Positions 23,988-31,648 of a stretch of DNA of 64,000 nucleotides are shown in pieces. Where the stretch lies: contig OX638346.1 of NCBI GenBank assembly GCA_951813515.1, positions 3,465,617-3,529,616 of the forward strand, written 5' to 3'. The stretch is from an uncultured Pseudomonadales bacterium (lineage in GTDB: Bacteria; Pseudomonadota; Gammaproteobacteria; Pseudomonadales; Azotimanducaceae). The translations under genes were made by a program, and so were the position numbers. Numbering within the stretch: the first letter of the stretch is position 1; every line of letters starts with the position of its first letter. The notes beneath the pieces are model-generated. The model made no database searches. It had not been told where the DNA came from and saw nothing but the letters and a program-made list of their open reading frames with translations.

Positions 23988-24668
23988 ATGCCCATCGTCA
24001 GTCTGAAGGAAGTTGCGAAGTCCTACAGGAAAGGCCGAGAGACCATCGATGTCCTTGAAGGCATTGACCTCGACATCGAGGAGGGCGACTTCCTCGCGCT
24101 CATGGGTCCGTCGGGTTCCGGCAAGACCACGCTCCTGAACCTCATCGGGGGCCTCGACAGCCCGACCATGGGTTCCGTCGTTGTCGGGGGACAGACGCTT
24201 GGTGAACTGTCCGGCAAGGCATTGGCCAGGTGGCGCTCCCGGAACATCGGTTTCGTTTTCCAGTTCTACAACCTGCTTCCCGTGCTCAATGCGCAGCGCA
24301 ATGTCGAACTGCCGCTCCTGCTGACTAACCTGTCGGGAGCGCAGCGCAGGAAAAACGCCGAGACGGCACTGACAATCGTGGGTCTGGGCGACCGCGCCAG
24401 CCACAAGCCCGGAGAACTGTCCGGTGGCCAGCAGCAGCGCGTGGCGATCGCGCGGGCGATCGTCGCGGACCCGGCGCTCCTCGTCTGCGACGAACCCACC
24501 GGCGACCTCGACCGGGAGACGGCGGAAGAGATTCTGGACCTGCTCAGCATTCTCAACCGCGAGCACGGGAAGACGGTGGTCATGGTGACCCACGATCCGA
24601 AAGCCGCCGACCATGCCAGCCACATCCTGCACCTCGACAAGGGGCAACTCGTGAGGCAGGCCGCATGA
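23988..24668 (+). CDS. ABC transporter ATP-binding protein, MacB/LolD type
   Basis: 226 residues with Walker A GPSGSGKTT, the family-specific FVFQFYNLLPVLNAQRNVELP, signature LSGGQQQRVAIARAI and Walker B LLVCDEPTGDLD. It energises the two FtsX-like permeases that follow with four-base overlaps. With the adaptor upstream this is a MacAB-like exporter in which ATPase and permease are separate and the permease is a heterodimer. Confidence 0.92.
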   Translation: MPIVSLKEVAKSYRKGRETIDVLEGIDLDIEEGDFLALMGPSGSGKTTLLNLIGGLDSPTMGSVVVGGQTLGELSGKALARWRSRNIGFVFQFYNLLPVLNAQRNVELPLLLTNLSGAQRRKNAETALTIVGLGDRASHKPGELSGGQQQRVAIARAIVADPALLVCDEPTGDLDRETAEEILDLLSILNREHGKTVVMVTHDPKAADHASHILHLDKGQLVRQAA

Positions 24669-25831
24669 ACGCCCTGGGCCTCGTCTGGTCGAACCTGGGA
24701 CGCAAGCAGGTGCGCACCGTGCTGACGCTGCTGTCGCTGCTCGTCGCATTCGTGCTGTTCACGTATCTGCGGGCGGTTGCCGTGGCGTTTTCGTCCGGCG
24801 GTTTTGGCGAAGCGGGCATCGACCGGCTGGTCGTTTCGCCGAAGTACTCCATTATCGACCCGCTGCCCATCAATCATCAGCAGAGAATCGCGACCGTCCC
24901 CGGCGTCGGGGCCGTGACGCATGCGGACTGGTTCGGTGGCATGTACCAGGAGCCGCGCAACTTCTTTCCGAAGTTCCCGGTCGACCCCGACGGGTATTTC
25001 GGGTTGTATTCCGAGCTGGTCATCTCCCCGGAGCAGCTTGCGGCGTTCCGCAATACGCGCACCGGCGCGGTGGCGTCCGCGGGTCTCGCGGAACGGTACG
25101 GGTGGAGCATAGGCGACAGGATCCCGATCGAGGGCGACATCTATCCGAAGCGCGACGGCAGCCGGCTGTGGGAGTTCGACCTGGTCGGCATCTACCGGGG
25201 CCAGCCGGACGACCCGGACCCGGGAGTGTTCCTGTTCCAGTACGACTATTTCGACGAGGCGCGCCAGTTCGGTCACGGAAGCGTCGGCTGGTTCATCGTG
25301 CGCGTGAAGGATCCGGAGCGGGCCCCCGAGATTGCGAGTGAGATCGATGGCCTGTTCGAGAACTCCATCAATGCGACTCGTACCGCGACGGAAGACGATT
25401 CGCAGCGGGAATTCGCCAAGCAGTTCGGGAACATTGGACTGATCACGACGGGAATCCTCGGCGCGGTGTTCTTCACCATACTGCTGCTGACCGCCAACAC
25501 CATGGCCCAGGCGCTGCGCGAACGCATTCCCGAACTGGCGGTGCTGAAGACCTTCGGCTTTACCGACGGCACTGTCGGATCGCTCGTGTTGGTCGAGGCG
25601 ATACTGTTGTGTGTCGCAGGCGGTGCCCTGGGCATCGGTCTGGCCCTCGGAACCCAAGGCGCTATGAGCGTATACCTCGAGCCGGTCATCGGTCCGATCA
25701 ATATCACCTTGCCGATTGTCGCGCAGGGCCTTGCCCTCGCAGCGGGTCTTGGCGTGATCGTCGGCAGCGTGCCCGCGTTAACCGCGCGGCGGCTGACCAT
25801 CGTGGACGCGCTCCGGGAGCGCCAGGCATGA
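24665..25831 (+). CDS. FtsX-like ABC permease, first subunit
   Basis: 388 residues: one N-terminal TM (TLLSLLVAFVLFTYLRAVAV), a large periplasmic MacB_PCD-type domain, then three C-terminal TMs (LITTGILGAVFFTILLL, LVEAILLCVAGGALGIGLAL, and one near residue 355) with the ERIPELAVLKTFGFTDGTV coupling loop typical of FtsX permeases. It overlaps the ATPase and second permease genes by four bases each. Confidence 0.9.
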   Translation: MNALGLVWSNLGRKQVRTVLTLLSLLVAFVLFTYLRAVAVAFSSGGFGEAGIDRLVVSPKYSIIDPLPINHQQRIATVPGVGAVTHADWFGGMYQEPRNFFPKFPVDPDGYFGLYSELVISPEQLAAFRNTRTGAVASAGLAERYGWSIGDRIPIEGDIYPKRDGSRLWEFDLVGIYRGQPDDPDPGVFLFQYDYFDEARQFGHGSVGWFIVRVKDPERAPEIASEIDGLFENSINATRTATEDDSQREFAKQFGNIGLITTGILGAVFFTILLLTANTMAQALRERIPELAVLKTFGFTDGTVGSLVLVEAILLCVAGGALGIGLALGTQGAMSVYLEPVIGPINITLPIVAQGLALAAGLGVIVGSVPALTARRLTIVDALRERQA

Positions 25832-26988
25832 TCGGCCAGATCTTCCAGATTACGCTGCTGAGCCTTCGCAATCTGCCGTCACGCCTCGGCAGTTCCTCGG
25901 TCATCGTGGTCGGTATCGGCGGCGTGGTCGGCGTGCTTGTGGCCATTTTGGCGATGGCCAAGGGGTTCGAGGCGTCCATGTCCCGAGCCGGACAGCCCGA
26001 CCGGGCGATCGTGATGCGTGGAGGTTCCATGAGCGAACTGTCAAGCGGAATGGGTCCGAGCGAGATGGCGGTGGTCGGATCCTGGTCGGAGGTCACGGCA
26101 GCCAGTGGCGAACTCTACCTCGTGGCCGACGTGCCGAAGCGCTCCAATCAATCGCTGGCCAACCTCGCGATACGCGGCGTGGAACAGGCCGCCTTCAAGA
26201 TTCGCCCGGAGATCTCTATCGTCGAAGGCCGTCCATTCGCGACCGGCAGGACGGAGATGATTGCAGGCCGGGGCGCTGTCGCGGAGTTCGAAGGGGTCGA
26301 GACGGGATCGACAATCGAACTTCGGAACTCCACCTGGACCATCGTCGGCATGTTCGAGGCGGACGGGTCCGTGTACGAATCCGAAGTCTGGGCTGACCTC
26401 GCGACCGCCCAGTCCGTATTTCGCAGGGAAGGTGGCGTGAGTTCCATGCGCGTCCGGCTCGCCTCGCCGGACGTGGCGAGTGTTCTGTCGCAGCGGATGG
26501 AGGACGACCCCCGTCTCGACCTGACGCTCACCGGAGAGGACGAGTACTTCAGGAACCAGTCGCAGCAACTGACCACGCTCATCCAGACATTCGGCTATGG
26601 AGTGGCCGCGATCATGGCCGTTGGCGCCATTTTTGCGGCGCTCAACACGATGTATTCCGCGGTTTCGACGCGCACGGTGGAAATCGCTACCCTGCGAGCC
26701 TTGGGTTTCGGCGGCATACCGGTGGTCGCGTCCGTGGTGCTCGAGGCGCTCCTGCTCGCGATTCTAGGCGGCGTGATCGGGGCGGCGGTGGCCTATTTCG
26801 GCTTTAACGGGTGGACCGTCTCCACGCTGGGCGGGTCCTTTTCGCAGGTCGCCTTCGACTTTGCCGTCACGCCCGAACTCCTGGTCTTCGGGATCGTGTG
26901 GGCGGTGGGACTGGGCCTGATCGGCGGGCTGTTCCCGGCAGTCCGTGCTGCGCGGCTGCCGATAACCACGGCTTTGCGCGGGGAATAG
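25828..26988 (+). CDS. FtsX-like ABC permease, second subunit
   Basis: 386 residues from ATG 25828, which overlaps the first permease stop (ATGA). The topology is the same: TM1 near VIVVGIGGVVGVLVAILAM, a periplasmic domain, then three C-terminal TMs with the coupling loop RTVEIATLRALGFGGIPVV. An upstream open extension to 25609 lies inside the first permease and is not real. The pair probably forms a heterodimeric exporter. Confidence 0.9.
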   Translation: MIGQIFQITLLSLRNLPSRLGSSSVIVVGIGGVVGVLVAILAMAKGFEASMSRAGQPDRAIVMRGGSMSELSSGMGPSEMAVVGSWSEVTAASGELYLVADVPKRSNQSLANLAIRGVEQAAFKIRPEISIVEGRPFATGRTEMIAGRGAVAEFEGVETGSTIELRNSTWTIVGMFEADGSVYESEVWADLATAQSVFRREGGVSSMRVRLASPDVASVLSQRMEDDPRLDLTLTGEDEYFRNQSQQLTTLIQTFGYGVAAIMAVGAIFAALNTMYSAVSTRTVEIATLRALGFGGIPVVASVVLEALLLAILGGVIGAAVAYFGFNGWTVSTLGGSFSQVAFDFAVTPELLVFGIVWAVGLGLIGGLFPAVRAARLPITTALRGE

Positions 26989-27009
26989 CGCCGTGCCTGA
27001 CGGCGCTTG

Positions 27010-27528
27010 CTATTGCGCCGTCAATGCCTCGATGACATCGTCCAACACCTCCCCGGCGAGGGCGCGCATCTCGTCATCCGTGCGATCCTGGATGGGATGG
27101 CGGACGAAACAGCGTTTCGCATCCATGCCGAGAGCGCTGGCCTGCGCTGCGGCCGCCTGCGCGAATTCGCTTGAGGCGATCGATACGGAGGGAACGCCCT
27201 GTATCTCGAACCATACCGTGTCATGCAAACTGCACGTGGTACAGGAGCCTCAGTCGGCGAGCGCCTCGATCACGAAGTCGTTGTCGTTCTTGATCTCGTG
27301 GCGCAGGACCCGTGGTGCGGGCTTCGTGAACGTCGGTTTGGCGTAGCGGTTGACCGCGACGTCGGGGAGGCGTTCACGCAGGAGCTCTTCCAGGCGGTCG
27401 AGCAGCACGTTGCCGCGCGGCTTCGAGATGTCGAGCAGGGCGAGGGTGCCCGTGATCTCCGGCGGTCGGGGTGATATGGCGCGCGCCACAGGCACGCGCT
27501 CGTCGGTGGGATCCATGATGGTGGTCAT
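27010..27528 (-). CDS. UGSC family selenoprotein (in-frame TGA read as selenocysteine)
   Basis: A 172-residue protein if TGA at 27252-27250 is decoded as Sec. Residues 1-92 end in FVIEALAD; Sec93 is followed by GSCTTC and the conserved SLHDTVWFE, then a C-terminal helical half. This is the UGSC-family layout, named for the selenocysteine-Gly-Ser-Cys motif, presumably a redox site. The two halves are in the same frame with nothing else disturbing it. A SECIS-like hairpin follows the TGA, GAGGAG precedes ATG 27528, and the neighbouring upstream gene encodes a CxxC redoxin-like protein. Gene callers would report two short ORFs. The function is unknown. Confidence 0.88.
27212..27243 (-). promoter_or_regulatory. 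Candidate bacterial SECIS hairpin
   Basis: In the mRNA, bases 7-38 after the UGA can fold as UGUACC / CGUGCA - loop GUU - UGCAUG / GGUAUG, with G-U pairs and an asymmetric internal loop. The apical loop begins with G and lies 20-22 bases after the UGA, within the range usual for bSECIS elements, which lie inside the coding sequence just downstream of the codon. Folding was done by eye. Confidence 0.55.
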
Positions 27529-27557
27529 CCGAACGCTCCTCGAACTCGAGGCCGAAG

Positions 27558-27563
27558 ATTATA
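27558..27563 (-). promoter_or_regulatory. -10 hexamer upstream of the selenoprotein gene
   Basis: A perfect TATAAT on the minus strand about 30 bases before ATG 27528. No good -35 is visible at the expected distance. It would allow transcription of the selenoprotein gene independent of the redoxin-like gene. Confidence 0.4.
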
Positions 27564-27665
27564 GCGATGCCCCAGACGCCGTGCTGCCTGAGTGGGTTCT
27601 CGTCGCCACGAACTGCGTGGGAATGCCGAAGTCACGGAACCGGCCAACGCGGCGGGTTCGGCTGT

Positions 27666-29228
27666 TCAGGGATCGTCGATCTTGCGCGACACGGGCATGG
27701 ACCCGCGTGGCCCGCTTGCCCAGCCGTGAAAGAAGGCAGAGAACTTGCCCGCCTCGGATCCGGCGACCACGAGGTGAATGTTGCCGGGCGAGGAGAACTT
27801 CGGCGCGAGGCTGTCGAGTTTATCGGCAGGCATGCCGGCGGCCAGCGCCGGATCGAGTCCGGCGCCGCTGCGCGCATCGGCGACGAGTTCGCGCAGGCGC
27901 CTGGAAGTGACCTCCTGAATCCGGTTGCGCACGTCCGCCTTCGTATAGTTCTCCGTGCGCAGTGTATCGATGTGTTCCGGAGACACGACCAGGATGCAAT
28001 CACCCATATTGTGCGCGCGAACGTTATGCGCGGACTCCATCGACATGCCGAAGGAGCCAGCGAGTTGGCGCGCTGCGCGTGAAGTCTGGTCGACGATCAG
28101 GCTCGGGCCGCCGGTCATGGCGAACAGGGTTACGACGGACTCCCCGGCATCGAAACCGCGTTCGACATGCAACGCCGGCCAGGGGCTGCGCTCCTCCCAC
28201 TCCGCGAAACACATGGAGTACTTCATCGGGTTTCCCAGCGTGGAACGTTCGGTGCCGCCCGGACGCGCGCCGCCGACATTGCGTAGCGCGAGCCGTACGG
28301 CGCGGCCGATCGTGGCGTTGGCGCGGTTGCCCTGACCGAGTGCGGACAGGCCCATGTTCATGCCGATGCGCTGACGGATGGGCCCGTTGACGACCATGAC
28401 CGGAGAGGCACCCATGGTCGTGGCCATGACGCCGTGGACGTTGAACGTGTCCGTGCAGGCGGCCTCGATCGCGGCGATGACCACCGGCAGGTACTCCGGC
28501 CTGCACCCGGCGAGGACCGCGTTGACCGCGATTTTCTCGACTGTTGCGGGCGCCAGGTTCGGCGGGATGGTGGCGACGAGTGATTGCGGGTCCCGGGAAG
28601 TCCCTTCAAGCATGCGCAGGACGCGTTCCGGCGTTGGCGGAACGATGGGAAGCCCGTCCGAGAACCCCTGGTCGAACATGAACTCGTGCACGTCGTCATG
28701 CGGGGCAATCTCTACGCGCCGCGCGCTTAAGGGGCTGTTCTCGGAAGCCGCCCGTAGGCGTTCGCCGATGATCGGATCCTGGGTCAGCGAACCGCATCCC
28801 GGTCGCCAGTCGGGATAGGCGTCCCAATCCACGGTTGCCCCTGCCGCGTGACGTTCGAAGAACGCGCGCCATTCGTTCTTGTCGAAGCCGACCAGGCGGT
28901 CCGCTTCGACGCCCTCGTGGTCGGCCGCGATGACCAGGGGGACGGTCTCGACGTCGTAGGCAAACGAGACCGTCAGCTCGGAGTCGTCCAGCACGGGTGC
29001 GTTCAGCGCATGTCGGCGGGCCAATACCTGGTTGCCATCGACGGTCTGGCCGGTGACGAGGACACCGAGGCCCGATTCCCCGTGCAGCGCGTCGATCAGC
29101 GGCATGACGAGGTTGCAGGTGGGACAGTCTTCCTTGACGAAGCAGACGACGGACTTCGTTCCCCGCGGGAACGTGTGCGACCTGCCGTCCAGGTCCTGCA
29201 GCGAAAACGCCGGCAGCAGCGCTGACAT
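27666..29228 (-). CDS. Thioredoxin-like/UGSC-associated protein
   Basis: 520 residues. Residues 1-130 form a TlpA/AhpC-like thioredoxin fold with CPTC at 35-38 (CFVKEDCPTCN). The rest is a conserved domain often found next to or fused with UGSC proteins: SDGLPIVPPTPERVLRML, EYLPVVIAAIEAACTDTFNV, MVVNGPIRQRIGMN, NATIGRAVRLALRNVGGARPG. Its activity is not known to me; a thiol/selenol redox role is inferred from the CxxC and from the selenoprotein gene 137 bases downstream on the same strand. Confidence 0.8.
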   Translation of the reverse strand: MSALLPAFSLQDLDGRSHTFPRGTKSVVCFVKEDCPTCNLVMPLIDALHGESGLGVLVTGQTVDGNQVLARRHALNAPVLDDSELTVSFAYDVETVPLVIAADHEGVEADRLVGFDKNEWRAFFERHAAGATVDWDAYPDWRPGCGSLTQDPIIGERLRAASENSPLSARRVEIAPHDDVHEFMFDQGFSDGLPIVPPTPERVLRMLEGTSRDPQSLVATIPPNLAPATVEKIAVNAVLAGCRPEYLPVVIAAIEAACTDTFNVHGVMATTMGASPVMVVNGPIRQRIGMNMGLSALGQGNRANATIGRAVRLALRNVGGARPGGTERSTLGNPMKYSMCFAEWEERSPWPALHVERGFDAGESVVTLFAMTGGPSLIVDQTSRAARQLAGSFGMSMESAHNVRAHNMGDCILVVSPEHIDTLRTENYTKADVRNRIQEVTSRRLRELVADARSGAGLDPALAAGMPADKLDSLAPKFSSPGNIHLVVAGSEAGKFSAFFHGWASGPRGSMPVSRKIDDP

Positions 29229-29423
29229 CAGTGCGCCTCTATCCGCGACAATGGTCGTATGGTAGTCGCGGCAAAGACGTATTGGGAAGCGGATGCCAAC
29301 GGTCGCGATGAAGGACTGGCAGACGGCTCTCGCTGCGAAGGCGACATATAATCCGACGACTGGCGCGTTCGGTATGGGTCATTGAGACATGTTGTTGCGG
29401 GAGTGCGGCCTGGGGCGATATTC

Positions 29424-30215
29424 ATGATGTCGTTCGCCGCTGCCCTGTTGCTTGCCTATCTCGGATCCTGCGTGCTGCTGTGGGCGACGCAGGACAGTCT
29501 TGTGTTTCACCCTCGGCCCTTGACGTATCCGTCGGCACACTCGGCGGCCATCTCGGCGGAGATCGAGCGCTCCGATGCGGTCTTGCGCGGCTGGATCGTC
29601 AATGGCGAGCAGACCGATGGGCCGGTTGTCGTCTATTTCGGCGGAAATGCCGAGGAAGTATCGGTGAATATTTCCTCGTTCGCGGACCGACGCGCGACGA
29701 CCGTGCTGTTCAACTATCGCGGGTACGGCGAGAGTACGGGAAAGCCCTCGGAACGCCACCTGGTGGGAGATGCCGTGGCCGTCGCCGAGTGGGCGAAAAC
29801 ACGGTTTCCGGACCGTCCCCTGGTGCTTTTCGGATCGAGCCTCGGCACCGGCGTCGCGTCACTCGCCGCCGCGCGGGTGGCCCCCGATGCGGTGATCCTC
29901 GTGAGTCCCTACCGCAGCATCACCCGGGTCGCCGAGAAGCACTTTCGAGTATTCCCTGTACGCTGGCTGCTGCGGCACCGCTTCCGCGCCGAAGCGGTCG
30001 TGGCTTCGATGCCGCCGACCCTGGTAATCGCGTCATCGGTGGACGGGATCATCCCCTATGCCGAAAGCCAGGCCATGGTGCAGGCAATGCGAGCCGTAGA
30101 AGACGGTCCCCCAGTCGCATTTCGCACTGTCGATGTGCCCCACGGTGCGTTTCCAGGCGAGCCGGAGTTCTGGAGGGCCGTGGATGACTACCTCGCGGGA
30201 CTGATGCGGGCGTAA
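29424..30215 (+). CDS. Alpha/beta hydrolase, BEM46/ABHD13-like
   Basis: 263 residues from ATG 29424 (a TTG-initiated frame opens at 29382). An N-terminal membrane anchor (AALLLAYLGSCVLLW) is followed by a serine hydrolase: VVVYFGGNAEEV (oxyanion), VLFNYRGYGESTG, nucleophile elbow LFGSSLGTGVA, a late Asp (SSVDGIIPY) and His (VPHGAFPG). The substrate is unknown, and the protein is probably a membrane-attached esterase or lipase. Confidence 0.85.
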   Translation: MMSFAAALLLAYLGSCVLLWATQDSLVFHPRPLTYPSAHSAAISAEIERSDAVLRGWIVNGEQTDGPVVVYFGGNAEEVSVNISSFADRRATTVLFNYRGYGESTGKPSERHLVGDAVAVAEWAKTRFPDRPLVLFGSSLGTGVASLAAARVAPDAVILVSPYRSITRVAEKHFRVFPVRWLLRHRFRAEAVVASMPPTLVIASSVDGIIPYAESQAMVQAMRAVEDGPPVAFRTVDVPHGAFPGEPEFWRAVDDYLAGLMRA

Positions 30216-30242
30216 GGCTCCGGGCCGCGCTGGCCGCGAAAC

Positions 30243-31019
30243 CTATTGCCAGAATCGTTCGCTCTTCATCCAGGACCGTACCGGTATGAGTTCGCCGGAA
30301 ATCGCATCCGAGGCGGGCGATGCCAGGAATAGCGCAAGGTTGGCGACGTCTTCCGGATTGGGCGGCAGGTCGAGGCGCGGCACCGGGTTGCCCTCGTCAT
30401 CGACCGATGACGGAATGATCCCGTAGCCCTTCAACTCATCCGTGGCGATGAGGCCGGGCAGTATGCAGTTGACGTTGATGTTGTGCCTCGCCCACCGGCA
30501 GGCGAGGTTGTTGGTCAGGCTGAGGACGCCCGCCTTGGCGGCGGAATAGTGGAGCTGGCCGGGGTTGCCCTTGCTGCCCGCAGTGGAGGAAACGTTGATG
30601 ATCTTGCCCCCATTCTGGGCGATCATCTGCCTGCCGGCGGCGAGACAGGCAAGGAAACAACCCGTCAGGTTCAGTTCCACGATGTGTCGCCACTCATCAA
30701 GGGGCGTATCTTCCGGCGCATGACCCCGGCCCCAGCGTCCGGCGTTGTTCACAATCACATCGACGGCGCCGTACGCGTCGACCGTCTTGGCGATCAGCGC
30801 ATCTACCTGCTCCGCGTCGGTGATGTCGACCGGAATTGCGAGGGCGGTCTGGCCCTTGCTCTCGATATCGGCCGCGACCTCCGCGATCGTTTCGGGGTTG
30901 CGGCTGGCCACTACCACATTGGCGCCCGCCGCGGCATACGCCATGGCCATGGGTTTGCCGAGGCCCCCGGCGCCGCCCGTGACGATGGTCGTCTTACCGT
31001 CAAGCCTGAAATTCGACAC
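30243..31019 (-). CDS. Short-chain dehydrogenase/reductase
   Basis: 258 residues from GTG 31019, preceded by GAGGAG. It has cofactor motif TGGAGGLG, VNNAG, a catalytic Ser in INVSSTAGS and Tyr-Lys in YSAAKAG. SRNPE after beta-2 leaves NAD versus NADP open. It is a FabG-like oxidoreductase of unknown substrate. The much longer frame to 31526 runs antisense to nothing coherent and through the fur gene region, and is rejected. Confidence 0.9.
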   Translation of the reverse strand: MSNFRLDGKTTIVTGGAGGLGKPMAMAYAAAGANVVVASRNPETIAEVAADIESKGQTALAIPVDITDAEQVDALIAKTVDAYGAVDVIVNNAGRWGRGHAPEDTPLDEWRHIVELNLTGCFLACLAAGRQMIAQNGGKIINVSSTAGSKGNPGQLHYSAAKAGVLSLTNNLACRWARHNINVNCILPGLIATDELKGYGIIPSSVDDEGNPVPRLDLPPNPEDVANLALFLASPASDAISGELIPVRSWMKSERFWQ

Positions 31020-31090
31020 GGATTCTCCTCGTTGGTCGATGGTTGGAAGGCGTACTTCGACGGGAAGTGCTCCGCGGCAAACCCGCGGTG

Positions 31091-31498
31091 CTATTCGCGT
31101 TCGCGTTTCTTGACGTAGAGCACCAGTTCGTGGTCCACGAGCTGGTAGCCGTGCGCTTCGACGATCTCCCGCTGCAAGGTCTCGATACGCTCGTTTACGA
31201 ACTCGGTTACGGCCCCCGTGTCCACGTCGACCATGTGGTCGTGATGATCCTGGTCCGCGAGCTCGTACACGGCATGGCCGTCGTCGAAGTTGTGCCGTTC
31301 GACGATGCCCGCGCTCTGGAACTGGGTCAACACCCGATAAACCGTCGCAAGACCGACCGAATCGTCGGTCTCGAGCAGGTGCCTGTAGACGTCCTCGGCG
31401 CTCATGTGGTGCGGCTCGGCGCTTTCCAGCACTTGCAGTACCTTGAGTCGCGGCAGGGTAACCTTGAGACCGGCCTGTTTCAGATTCTGTTGCGACAT
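31091..31498 (-). CDS. fur: Ferric uptake regulator Fur
   Basis: 135 residues: winged helix (KVTLPRLKVLQVLESAEPHHMSAEDVYRHL; recognition helix VGLATVYRVLTQF) and a dimerisation/metal domain with HHDHMVDVDTG and HGYQLVDHELVLYV. The CxxC zinc pair of E. coli Fur is absent, as in the Pseudomonas-type Fur. It represses iron uptake when loaded with Fe2+. It is divergent from the peptide ABC ATPase gene. Confidence 0.93.
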   Translation of the reverse strand: MSQQNLKQAGLKVTLPRLKVLQVLESAEPHHMSAEDVYRHLLETDDSVGLATVYRVLTQFQSAGIVERHNFDDGHAVYELADQDHHDHMVDVDTGAVTEFVNERIETLQREIVEAHGYQLVDHELVLYVKKRERE

Positions 31499-31577
31499 GA
31501 CCCACCACGGCGACCCGAGGGGTCAAGGTACTATCCGCACCTGGAATCGTCCAGTCTTTGCTTTCGCGATGACGCGC

Positions 31578-31583
31578 TACAAT
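31578..31583 (+). promoter_or_regulatory. -10 element of the yejF-like gene
   Basis: TACAAT in the divergent fur/ABC intergenic region, 65 bases before GTG 31649. TCTTTG lies 17 bases upstream as a weak -35. Confidence 0.35.
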
Positions 31584-31648
31584 GGTCGCTGCCGGATTCC
31601 GCAGACAGAGGGGACGATGCCGGATTTCATTGACGGGGAGACAGACGC

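Noticed and set aside
24266..25657. 463-aa antisense ORF
   Set aside because: Antisense to the ABC ATPase and first permease; composition typical of GC-rich shadows.
27010..27228. Separate 72-aa ORF starting at TTG
   Set aside because: It is in the same frame as 27250-27528 and begins inside the GSCTTC-SLHD motif; it is the second half of the selenoprotein gene.
31091..31498. Loss of the zinc cysteines in Fur as an oddity
   Set aside because: Pseudomonas-type Fur proteins normally lack the CxxC pair, so this is a lineage trait.
31020..31526. N-terminal extension of the SDR to 427 aa
   Set aside because: It runs through the fur coding region in another frame; GTG 31019 with GAGGAG gives a standard SDR length.
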